This document shows positions 53,718-61,189 of a stretch of 64,000 nucleotides of DNA, in pieces (within the stretch, counting starts at the first letter, position 1; each line of letters begins with the position of its first letter). Position numbers and translations under genes: made by a program. The DNA comes from Pseudomonas sp. ANT_J12. Its GTDB lineage: Bacteria; Pseudomonadota; Gammaproteobacteria; Pseudomonadales; Pseudomonadaceae. Location: positions 1,054,001-1,118,000 of the forward strand of contig NZ_VOBN01000001.1 in NCBI RefSeq assembly GCF_008370045.1, written 5' to 3'. Below the pieces are notes generated by a model. It saw nothing but the letters and a program-made list of their open reading frames with translations. It was not told the origin of the DNA and did no database searches.

Positions 53718-55168
53718 ACGCTTCCGCGATTATTCCTACGGTTGCCGTGGAAGAAGATTTTCGCGGCCGGGCTCATGAGGCTTTGGCTGACACGCAACTG
53801 CGAAATAACTTTCGCAGCGCGATGGATTCACTGATGACAAAACGGGCCGCGTCTTTCAGCGATGCCCATGAAAGAGAACATTTGCGAGTGCTGGGCAATG
53901 CTGTCCGCGCCCGTGCGTTATCCAAGTTGCCCGACCTGCTCGAGCTGCTTGAACAAAACCTGATCCGCAACGGTGTGACAGTGCACTGGGCGGAAACGGT
54001 GGACGAGGCCAACGGCATCGTCTTATCGATCATCCGCGCTCACGAGGGGCGGCAAGTGATCAAGGGCAAATCGATGGTCAGCGAAGAGATGGAGATGAAT
54101 CATTTCCTCGCTGATCAAGGCATTGAATGCCTGGAATCGGACATGGGCGAGTACATCGTCCAGCTCGACCACGAGAAGCCTTCACACATCATTATGCCGG
54201 CGATCCACAAGAACGCCGGTCAGGTCGCGTCCTTGTTCCACGACAAACTTGGCGTGGAATACACCAAGGACGTTGACCAACTCATTCAGATCGGTCGCAA
54301 AGTCTTGCGACAGAAATTCTTCGAAGCAGACATCGGCGTCTCCGGTGTCAACTTCGCCGTGGCGGAAACCGGCACCCTGCTGCTGGTGGAAAACGAAGGC
54401 AACGGCCGCATGACCACCACGGTCCCGCCGGTGCACATAGCCGTCACCGGCATCGAAAAAGTCGTTGAAAACCTGCGCGACGTCGTCCCGCTGCTATCGC
54501 TGCTGACTCGTTCGGCCCTCGGCCAACCCATCACCACCTACGTCAACATGATCTCCGGCCCGCGCAAGGCGCATGAACTTGACGGCCCGCAAGAAGTGCA
54601 CCTGGTATTGCTCGACAACGGTCGCAGCCAGGCCTTCGCCGACAGCGAATTGCGCCAGACCCTGAACTGCATCCGCTGCGGCGCCTGTATGAATCATTGC
54701 CCGGTCTACACCCGAATCGGCGGCCACGCCTATGGGGAGGTTTACCCTGGGCCTATCGGAAAAATCATCACCCCGCACATGGTTGGCCTGGCGAAAGTCC
54801 CGGATCACCCGAGTGCATCGTCGTTGTGCGGCGCCTGCGGTGAAGTCTGCCCGGTAAAAATTCCGATTCCGGCACTGCTGCGGCGCCTGCGGGAAGAAAA
54901 CGTCAAGGCCCCGGACAGCCCGCATCAAGTCATGCGCGGCCAGGGCAGCAAATATTCACGCAAGGAACGCTTTATCTGGAACGCCTGGGCGCGACTCAAC
55001 AGCTCGCCGACGCTCTATCGTTTGTTCGGCTTCTTCGCCACGCGCCTGCGCGCGCTTGCACCGAGCAATGTCGGCCCGTGGACGCAAAACCACAGCGCAC
55101 CAAAACCCGCTGCCCGCTCGCTGCATGACCTGGCCCGCGAGCACTTGGCCAAACAGGGAGATCGTTGA
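53714..55168 (+). CDS. lutB: L-lactate oxidase Fe-S subunit LutB (LldF/YkgF)
   Basis: Iron-sulfur subunit, 484 residues. The N-terminal LUD domain (VIKGKSMVSEEMEMNHFL, GVSGVNFAVAETGTL) is followed by a ferredoxin-type domain with two 4Fe-4S motifs (CIRCGACMNHCPVY and CGACGEVCPVKIP), then a C-terminal tail. ATG at 53714 overlaps the lutA stop. Electrons from lactate presumably pass through these clusters to the respiratory chain. Confidence 0.95.
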   Translation: MNASAIIPTVAVEEDFRGRAHEALADTQLRNNFRSAMDSLMTKRAASFSDAHEREHLRVLGNAVRARALSKLPDLLELLEQNLIRNGVTVHWAETVDEANGIVLSIIRAHEGRQVIKGKSMVSEEMEMNHFLADQGIECLESDMGEYIVQLDHEKPSHIIMPAIHKNAGQVASLFHDKLGVEYTKDVDQLIQIGRKVLRQKFFEADIGVSGVNFAVAETGTLLLVENEGNGRMTTTVPPVHIAVTGIEKVVENLRDVVPLLSLLTRSALGQPITTYVNMISGPRKAHELDGPQEVHLVLLDNGRSQAFADSELRQTLNCIRCGACMNHCPVYTRIGGHAYGEVYPGPIGKIITPHMVGLAKVPDHPSASSLCGACGEVCPVKIPIPALLRRLREENVKAPDSPHQVMRGQGSKYSRKERFIWNAWARLNSSPTLYRLFGFFATRLRALAPSNVGPWTQNHSAPKPAARSLHDLAREHLAKQGDR

Positions 55169-55839
55169 TGAGCGCCAAGCAAAATATCCTCGGCAAATTG
55201 CGGAAAAGTCTGACCGGAACGACGCCGGTGCCTGACGAGTTCGACGTCGAACTGCTGACCGCCCCTTACACCTACACGCCCGAACAACGCATCCCGCAAT
55301 TGCGCAAACTGATGGAAGCGGTGCACACCGAAATCCATCTGACCTCGGGCGAAGATTGGCCTGAGTTGTTAGCCCAACTGTTGCGAGATCGTCAGTTGCC
55401 GAGCCTGTTGATCGCGCCGACGACAGCGCATGGGCAACGTGTCACTCAACACTGGTCGAACAATCCCGGCCTGCCGACGCTCAAATCCTACGACCGCCCG
55501 ATAGAAGACTGGAAAGCCGAACTGTTTAACGACACCCCGGCCAGCCTCACGACTACACTCGGCGCAATCGCCGCGACGGGTAGCCTGATTCTTTGGCCGA
55601 CGCGGGAAGAACCGCGTTTGATGAGCTTGGTGCCGCCGGTGCATTTCGCCCTGCTCAAGGCCAGTGAAATCCGCGACAACTTCTATCAAGTGCAGCAGGA
55701 ATTCGAATGGGCCCAGGGCATGCCGACCAACGCCTTACTGGTGTCTGGTCCGTCGAAGACTGCCGACATCGAGCAAGTCCTGGCTTACGGCGCCCACGGT
55801 CCGAAAGACCTGGTGGTGCTGATCCTGGAGGATCAATGA
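55168..55839 (+). CDS. lutC: L-lactate oxidase LUD-domain subunit LutC (LldG/YkgG)
   Basis: A 223-residue LUD-domain protein, third component of LutABC (AIAATGSLILWPTREEPRLMSLVPPVHFAL split around its landmark GSLILWPTREEPR; terminal HGPKDLVVLILED). The start is ATG at 55168, which shares one base with the lutB stop (TGATG); a TTG one codon earlier is not preferred. Its stop overlaps the dld start (ATGA), so the whole lutABC-dld string is translationally coupled. Confidence 0.94.
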   Translation: MSAKQNILGKLRKSLTGTTPVPDEFDVELLTAPYTYTPEQRIPQLRKLMEAVHTEIHLTSGEDWPELLAQLLRDRQLPSLLIAPTTAHGQRVTQHWSNNPGLPTLKSYDRPIEDWKAELFNDTPASLTTTLGAIAATGSLILWPTREEPRLMSLVPPVHFALLKASEIRDNFYQVQQEFEWAQGMPTNALLVSGPSKTADIEQVLAYGAHGPKDLVVLILEDQ

Positions 55840-58646
55840 CGTTACCCTCGACTTTCCTGCGTGATGCGCAGCAACTGATACCCCAGGACCGACGTTTCGA
55901 CGACCCGCTATCGACGCTGGCATTCGGCACCGACGCCAGTTTCTATCGGCTGATTCCGCAACTGGTGATTCGTGTCGAGTCCGAAGACGAAGTGGTCGCG
56001 CTGCTGAAACTGGCGCAACGGGATCAGGTCCCGGTGACCTTTCGCGCGGCGGGCACCAGCCTGTCCGGGCAGGCCATCAGCGATTCGGTATTGATCGTGC
56101 TGGGAGATAACTGGAACGGTCGCGAGATCCGTGGCCAAGGCACGCAAATCCGCCTGCAACCCGGCGTGATCGGCGCCCAGGCCAATGCATGGTTGGCGCC
56201 GTTCGGGCGCAAGATCGGCCCGGACCCGGCCTCGATCAACGCCTGCAAGATCGGCGGCATCGTCGCCAACAATGCCAGTGGCATGTGCTGCGGTACGGCG
56301 CAAAATACCTATCACACCCTGGCCGGCATTCGTCTGGTGCTGGCCGATGGCAGCCGACTCGATACCGAAGATGCCGACAGTGTCGAGGCGTTTCGCCAGA
56401 GCCATGCCGAACTGCTGGAGCGTCTGGCGACGTTGGGCCGCGAGACCCGAGCCAACTCCGAATTGGCTGCCAGAATCCGCCACAAATACCGTCTGAAAAA
56501 TACCACCGGCCTGTCACTCAACGCCCTGGTGGATTTCGACGAGCCTGTGGATATCTTGAGCCATTTGCTGGTGGGCTCCGAAGGCACGCTCGGCTTCATC
56601 AGCGCGGTGACTTACGACACGGTGATCGACCACCCGAACAAAGCCTCGGCGCTGATCGTGTTCCCGGACGTGGAAACCTGCTGCAACGCCGTCACCGTGC
56701 TGAAAAGCCAACCGGTGTCGGCCGTGGAGTTGCTGGACCGCCGCAGCCTGCGCTCGGTGCAGGACAAACCCGGCATGCCCGCTTTCGTACAGCAGCTGTC
56801 GAACAATGCCTGCGCCCTGCTGATTGAATCCCGCGCTGCCTCGTCCACGTTGTTGCGCGAACAACTGGCGCAGATCATGGCGTCCGTGGCTTCGTTCCCG
56901 GTGGAAAAACAAGTCGACTTCACCGAAGACCCGCTGGAAAACGCCCGGCTCTGGGCGATCCGCAAGGACACCTTCCCGGCAGTCGGCGCGGTACGCAAAA
57001 CCGGCACCACGGTGATCATCGAAGACGTGACCTTCCCGGTGGAGCAACTGGCGATCGGCGTGAACCGCTTGATCGAGTTGTTCGACAAACATCACTACGA
57101 CGAAGCGATCCTTTTCGGACACGCCCTGGAAGGCAATCTGCACTTCGTCTTCACCCAAGGCTTCAACAACCCGGAAGAAGTCGCACGCTATCAGGCGTTC
57201 ATGGATGACGTGGCGCAACTGGTGGCCGTGGAGTTCGGTGGTTCGCTGAAGGCTGAGCACGGCACCGGTCGTAACATGGCACCCTTCGTTGAGCTGGAAT
57301 GGGGCAGCGATGCCTATCAGTTGATGTGGCAACTCAAGCGATTGCTCGACCCCAACGGCATTCTCAACCCGGACGTGGTGCTCAGCGACGACCCGCAAAT
57401 CCACCTCAAACACCTGAAGCCGCTGCCCGCCGCTGACGAGATTGTGGATAAGTGCATCGAGTGCGGGTTTTGCGAGCCGGTCTGCCCGTCGAAAGGACTG
57501 ACCCTGAGCCCGCGTCAGCGCATCGTTATCTGGCGTGACATTCAGGCGAAGAAACGTGCCGGTGTCGACACCCGCGAACTTGAAGCCGCTTACGAATACC
57601 AAGGCATCGACACCTGCGCCGCGACCGGGTTGTGTGCGCAACGTTGTCCTGTAGGAATCAACACCGGCGACCTGGTGAAAAAGCTGCGCAGCCGTAAGGC
57701 GACGCACACGAAAACCGCCAATTGGCTGGAAGGAAATTTCGCCACCGCACTGCAAGGTGCGCGCTTCACCCTGCACGTGGCCAATGGCGCGCGGATGCTG
57801 TTGGGGGCGCCACGGTTGGCCAAGCTGTCGGCGACATTGACACGGTTATCCAAAGGCCAGGTCCCACAATGGACCAACGCGATGCCGCAACCGGAAAAAG
57901 CCATTCGCTTCAGCCCGACCGTATCGGACGAACGCCCGCGGGTGGTGTACCTGGCGGCTTGCGTCTCACGGGCAATGGGCCCGGCGGCGGGAGATAAAGA
58001 GCAGATGTCGCTGTACGACAAAACCCGTGGGCTGCTGGAAAAGGCCGGTTACCAAGTGGTCTTTCCAGACAATCAGGACAACCTTTGCTGCGGCCAGCCA
58101 TTTGCCTCCAAAGGTTACGCCGAACAGGCCGAGCACAAACGCCAGGAACTGATCGGCGCACTGCTGCACGCCAGCCGCGGCGGGCTCGATCCGATCTACT
58201 GCGACACCAGCCCCTGCACCTTGCGCCTGGTTCAGGACCTCGGCGAAGTGCGCCTGGATCTGTACGACCCGGTGCGCTTCATCCGTACGCATTTGATGGA
58301 TCGACTGGACTTCACCCCGCAGGATGCGCCCATCGCGGTGCACGTCACGTGCAGCACCCAGCATCTTGGGGAGAGCCAGGCGCTGATCGATCTGGCACGT
58401 AAATGCAGCAACAATGTGGTCATTCCCGAAGGCATTCATTGTTGTGGATTTGCCGGTGACAAGGGCTTTACCACGCCGGAACTGAACGCGCACTCGCTGC
58501 GCTCGCTCAAGGACGCGGTCCAGCACTGCAGCGAGGGGATTTCCACCAGTCGGACGTGTGAGATCGGGCTGACGCAACACGGCGGCATTGACTACCACGG
58601 GCTGGTCTATCTGGTGGATCGGGTGACCCAGGCCAGGTCAGCGTGA
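55836..58646 (+). CDS. dld: FAD/Fe-S D-lactate dehydrogenase (GlcD-like)
   Basis: Respiratory D-lactate (possibly also 2-hydroxyacid) dehydrogenase of 936 residues. It has an FAD-binding type 4 domain (about 30-270; FRAAGTSLSGQAIS, GGIVANNASGMCCG), an FAD-linked oxidase C domain, a ferredoxin segment with CIECGFCEPVCP and CAATGLCAQRCP, and a C-terminal CCG domain pair (LCCGQPFASKGY; HCCGFAGDKGF). ATG at 55836 is behind GGAGG and overlaps lutC. Together with lutABC it lets the cell use both lactate enantiomers. No lldD flavoprotein gene is present. Confidence 0.95.
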   Translation: MTLPSTFLRDAQQLIPQDRRFDDPLSTLAFGTDASFYRLIPQLVIRVESEDEVVALLKLAQRDQVPVTFRAAGTSLSGQAISDSVLIVLGDNWNGREIRGQGTQIRLQPGVIGAQANAWLAPFGRKIGPDPASINACKIGGIVANNASGMCCGTAQNTYHTLAGIRLVLADGSRLDTEDADSVEAFRQSHAELLERLATLGRETRANSELAARIRHKYRLKNTTGLSLNALVDFDEPVDILSHLLVGSEGTLGFISAVTYDTVIDHPNKASALIVFPDVETCCNAVTVLKSQPVSAVELLDRRSLRSVQDKPGMPAFVQQLSNNACALLIESRAASSTLLREQLAQIMASVASFPVEKQVDFTEDPLENARLWAIRKDTFPAVGAVRKTGTTVIIEDVTFPVEQLAIGVNRLIELFDKHHYDEAILFGHALEGNLHFVFTQGFNNPEEVARYQAFMDDVAQLVAVEFGGSLKAEHGTGRNMAPFVELEWGSDAYQLMWQLKRLLDPNGILNPDVVLSDDPQIHLKHLKPLPAADEIVDKCIECGFCEPVCPSKGLTLSPRQRIVIWRDIQAKKRAGVDTRELEAAYEYQGIDTCAATGLCAQRCPVGINTGDLVKKLRSRKATHTKTANWLEGNFATALQGARFTLHVANGARMLLGAPRLAKLSATLTRLSKGQVPQWTNAMPQPEKAIRFSPTVSDERPRVVYLAACVSRAMGPAAGDKEQMSLYDKTRGLLEKAGYQVVFPDNQDNLCCGQPFASKGYAEQAEHKRQELIGALLHASRGGLDPIYCDTSPCTLRLVQDLGEVRLDLYDPVRFIRTHLMDRLDFTPQDAPIAVHVTCSTQHLGESQALIDLARKCSNNVVIPEGIHCCGFAGDKGFTTPELNAHSLRSLKDAVQHCSEGISTSRTCEIGLTQHGGIDYHGLVYLVDRVTQARSA

Positions 58647-58665
58647 AGCAATTTCACTAAGCAGA

Positions 58666-58687
58666 AGGGGCGAATGCGCCCCTTTTT
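58666..58687 (+). terminator. terminator of the lactate operon
   Basis: AGGGGCG and CGCCCCT pair around a 4-base loop and are followed by TTTTAG, 20 bases after the dld stop. Confidence 0.88.
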
Positions 58688-58858
58688 AGTGCTCTTTTCT
58701 CCGAATAACCGGTTTTTCATAGCCTTTTTCAAAAAAACCGAATTCCTGTACGTCTCCGTAGTCATTTGTATAAGCCCGGTAGAACAAGGCTTATCACTGA
58801 CTCGACGTGGCGGCCATTAAGCGCCTCAGCATCGAGACCAAACGTTCAGGAGATACCC

Positions 58859-59137
58859 ATGAAACGTACCGCACTCGCTGGTCTGTTCATTTCCGCTGCA
58901 ATGTTGGCCTCTCCCGTATTCGCTGCGGACAACGACCTCTGTACCGTCAAGGTGCAAGAGCTCAAAGACAAAGTGACGTCACTGCCGGCAACGTCCGAAA
59001 ACACCAAGATGGAACTCAACCGATTGCTCGCCAGCGCCCAGGCATCAAAAGCCGCCGGCGATGACAAGAAATGCGTCACCGAAGCCACCCAGGCGCTGTC
59101 CCGTGCGGACAAACTGTCCAACGAACCGAACCCATAA
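58859..59137 (+). CDS. small secreted protein of unknown function
   Basis: A 92-residue protein with a clear Sec signal peptide (residues 1-22, KRTALAGLFISAAMLASPVFA, cleavage before ADNDLC). The mature part is a short helical hairpin-like domain with two cysteines (in NDLCTVK and KKCVTEA) that could form a periplasmic disulfide. The ATG at 58859 follows CAGGAGA. Monocistronic, with its own TTCG-loop terminator. Not recognised as a named family beyond similar Pseudomonas hypotheticals. Confidence 0.82.
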   Translation: MKRTALAGLFISAAMLASPVFAADNDLCTVKVQELKDKVTSLPATSENTKMELNRLLASAQASKAAGDDKKCVTEATQALSRADKLSNEPNP

Positions 59138-59144
59138 TCAGTCG

Positions 59145-59168
59145 AGGCCAACCTTCGGGTTGGCCTTC
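59145..59168 (+). terminator. terminator of the small secreted protein gene
   Basis: AGGCCAACC, a TTCG tetraloop and GGTTGGCCT, followed by TCTG. A 9-base perfect stem eight bases after the stop codon. Confidence 0.85.
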
Positions 59169-59197
59169 TGAGCTGCGTTGGCGTACACTGCGCACGT

Positions 59198-59228
59198 CTG
59201 TTGCTCAATAAGATTCACCGAGCAACAG
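59198..59228 (+). promoter_or_regulatory. hairpin immediately before tmRNA
   Basis: CTGTTGCTC and GAGCAACAG form a perfect 9-base stem with a 13-base loop, ending four bases before the mature tmRNA 5' end. A possible promoter TTGGCC-18-TACACT (59160-59189) would place it in the pre-tmRNA leader, as a likely processing signal. Confidence 0.55.
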
Positions 59229-59232
59229 GCAA

Positions 59233-59630
59233 GGGGCCGTTTAGGATTCGACGCCGGTCGCGAAACTTTAGGTGCATGCCGAGTTGGTAACAGAACTCGT
59301 AAATCCACTGTTGCAACTTCTTATAGTTGCCAATGACGAAACCTACGGCCAGGAATTCTCTCTCGCTGCGTAAGCAGCTTTAGATCCTGAGCTTCTGGTA
59401 CCTTCGGGTCCAGCAATCACCAGGGGATGTCTGTAAACCCAAAGTGATTGTCATATAGAACAGAATCGCCGTGCAGTACGTTGTGGACGAAGCGGCTAAA
59501 ACTTACACAACTCGCCCAAAGCACCCTGCCCTTCGGGTCGCTGAGGGTTAACTTAATAGATACGGCTACGCATGTAGTACCGACAGCGGAGTACTGGCGG
59601 ACGGGGGTTCAAATCCCCCCGGCTCCACCA
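59233..59630 (+). ncRNA. ssrA: tmRNA (ssrA)
   Basis: About 398 bases. The 5' GGGGCCGTTTAGGATTCGAC and the 3' tRNA-Ala-like GGTTCAAATCCCCCC...GGCTCCACCA close the tRNA-like domain with encoded CCA. The tag frame starts with GCC at 59329 and stops with TAA at 59371-59373: A-N-D-E-T-Y-G-Q-E-F-S-L-A-A, ending in the LAA degradation signal. It rescues stalled ribosomes with SmpB. Its 3' end is a well-known prophage/island attachment site, and accessory DNA starts right after it here. Confidence 0.97.
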
Positions 59631-59647
59631 AATAAGTTATACAAATC

Positions 59648-59680
59648 AGGCACTTAGCGTTTATCGCAAGTGCCTTTTTT
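59648..59680 (+). terminator. terminator of ssrA
   Basis: AGGCACTT and AAGTGCCT pair around a 12-base loop and are followed by TTTTTG, 18 bases after the tmRNA end. Confidence 0.88.
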
Positions 59681-59754
59681 GTGCCCGCATGGGTGGTTTT
59701 GGCTCGGTTATGCCAGCTTAATGACAGCGTCACGTGAAGCGACTGGGGCAAAAT

Positions 59755-60594
59755 ATGAGTTCGGAGATTGACAGGGTAAAGGATCGCGCTAGAAGTCGGG
59801 GCTTGGTAGATGACCTCTATCAAGACGCGAGTCGTGTATACGTCGTGCACTACTCCTGCGAGTCGTTTTATGAAGGATCCACCGGCGCCTCGAAACGGGT
59901 GACGTCTATAGCTGTGCGAAACCTAAAATCAGCCCAGACCAAATCTTGGTCACTTCATAAATCAGCCGAGCTGAAAGGCTCGCTTGCGACGATGTCGGAT
60001 GAACTGGACAGTCACGAAAGATCAATGCTCGACGGCTATTTTGCTTTTCTAGAACAACATCGAGACTGTCGGTTCATTCACTGGAATATGCGAGATGAGC
60101 ATTTTGGCTTTTTCGCCCTTGAGCACCGACACCGAGTCATGGGCGGGAATCCCTTTGAGCTTCAGGATGACAAGAAAGTTGATCTAGCCAGGGTGCTTGT
60201 TAGCCTCTATGGCAAGTCCTATGCTCCACACGAGGACAGCAAAGGCCGCAGAGGCCGAATAATGAGCCTGACTGAACTGAACAATGTGTCCGACGTCGAC
60301 GCACTGACGGGGGAGCAGGAAGCTGACGCTTTCGTTAGTGGTGATTATCTTAAGATGCACAGATCAACGCTCAGAAAGCTGGACATGTTTGCAAATTTCT
60401 TCGAGCGTACGCATGAAAAACGCCTTAAAACGAACGCTACCTGGGCTGACAAATTTGGTGTCCGTCCGATAGCGATGCTGGAAATCGTCAAAGGCCATCC
60501 GCTGTTCACAGCGTTTACGGTGATCGCTCTAGGGCTAGGGGCAGTCGCGAAATACAGTGAGTTTTTTAAGCAGCTCCTAAACGCCGCCCCTTAA
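59755..60594 (+). CDS. unrecognised accessory protein with C-terminal membrane anchor
   Basis: A 279-residue protein I cannot name. Residues 27-38 (SRVYVVHYSCES) and 107-121 (RFIHWNMRDEHFGFF) resemble conserved blocks of a scattered family of bacterial hypotheticals; spacing of the acidic and aromatic residues, with LTGEQEADAFVSGDYL and STLRKLDMF near 184-212, is loosely reminiscent of a DnaQ/RNase H-like fold, but the usual catalytic Asp residues are not all there, so this is speculation. Residues 248-268 form one hydrophobic segment (TAFTVIALGLGAVA), suggesting a tail anchor. ATG at 59755 has GGGG upstream; a GTG at 59734 is the alternative. Base composition is visibly less GC-rich than the core genes. 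It stands alone between ssrA and prophage remains. Confidence 0.65.
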   Translation: MSSEIDRVKDRARSRGLVDDLYQDASRVYVVHYSCESFYEGSTGASKRVTSIAVRNLKSAQTKSWSLHKSAELKGSLATMSDELDSHERSMLDGYFAFLEQHRDCRFIHWNMRDEHFGFFALEHRHRVMGGNPFELQDDKKVDLARVLVSLYGKSYAPHEDSKGRRGRIMSLTELNNVSDVDALTGEQEADAFVSGDYLKMHRSTLRKLDMFANFFERTHEKRLKTNATWADKFGVRPIAMLEIVKGHPLFTAFTVIALGLGAVAKYSEFFKQLLNAAP

Positions 60595-60919
60595 ACAGCT
60601 TGCTCCGGTACTGCAGCAGTATGGGCTGGAGATCGGTGCAGGCCTTACAGGCAAAGGGTTTCGGCTTATCTCTGTCTAAAACTCTATGCTTAGAAGGCTT
60701 CGGTTTTACCCAGTAAAACCAAGATAGGTCGAGGTTGTATTAGACAGCTTTTATCCCCGCGCCCCGGCGTCCTGCCGACCGAACAAACCCTAAGAAATCA
60801 GTTTTCCGCTCTCCAAGGCTTTCACCGAGTCAATCTGTAACAACTACTGCCTTGCTTAAAAACGAGCGTATTGAGATCGTTCGCTGTTGGGTTTTATGGA
60901 TAGATCTAGTGACTACATT
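60595..60919. other. accessory non-coding stretch
   Basis: No gene above 60 codons. It contains a perfect hairpin GGTTTTAC-CCA-GTAAAACC (60702-60720) nested inside a wider inverted repeat CTGTCTAA/TTAGACAG (60672-60679 and 60740-60747). A short frame from TTG 60852 to 60974 encodes about 40 residues with a hydrophobic end; it is not supported by a ribosome-binding site. Confidence 0.5.
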
Positions 60920-61147
60920 TCAATTCATCACAGGCATGGTTTTTTGTCTCGCGGCGCTCGGGCTCAAAGCGTAAGGCGCCTGGCACACGCCGGCGTAACC
61001 CTCACTCCACCACGATTTGGTCTTGCCGTCGTTGACGCGGTTGCGGATGGTCCAGGCGACGGCGATCTGGCCTGCAAGGCTTTCGCCGCGCGCCTCACCC
61101 CACAAGGTGCGGGCAAGGATGTCGCGGTCTTTTTCGGTAACAGACAT
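60920..61147 (-). pseudogene. truncated phage endolysin (SleB-like cell-wall hydrolase)
   Basis: The first 55-60 residues (SVTEKDRDILARTLWGEARGE, given here by its core WGEARGE, then GQIAVAWTIRNRVN and EGYAGVCQAPY) match the N-terminal half of Pseudomonas-phage cell-wall hydrolases, with the catalytic glutamate in GEARGE. After CQAPY, where relatives continue into a second half of some 80 residues, the frame runs through unrelated sequence and stops at 75 residues. The break is near 60972. It is the last gene of the minus-strand tail/lysis module, so the deletion removed the end of the prophage facing ssrA. Confidence 0.75.
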
Positions 61148-61161
61148 AATTTTCTCCAGGC

Positions 61162-61187
61162 AAAAAAATACCCGCTCGATGGCGGGT
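61162..61187 (-). terminator. terminator between tail fibre and endolysin remnant
   Basis: On the minus strand ACCCGC and GCGGGT pair around a 6-base loop (CATCGA) and are followed by ATTTTTTTG. It begins right after the tail-fibre stop codon. Confidence 0.8.
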
Positions 61188-61189
61188 GG

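Noticed and set aside
60852..60974. 40-codon plus-strand frame with hydrophobic end (FITGMVFCLAALGLKA)
   Set aside because: No ribosome-binding site and no family; may be the tail of a lost gene at the recombination junction but cannot be supported.
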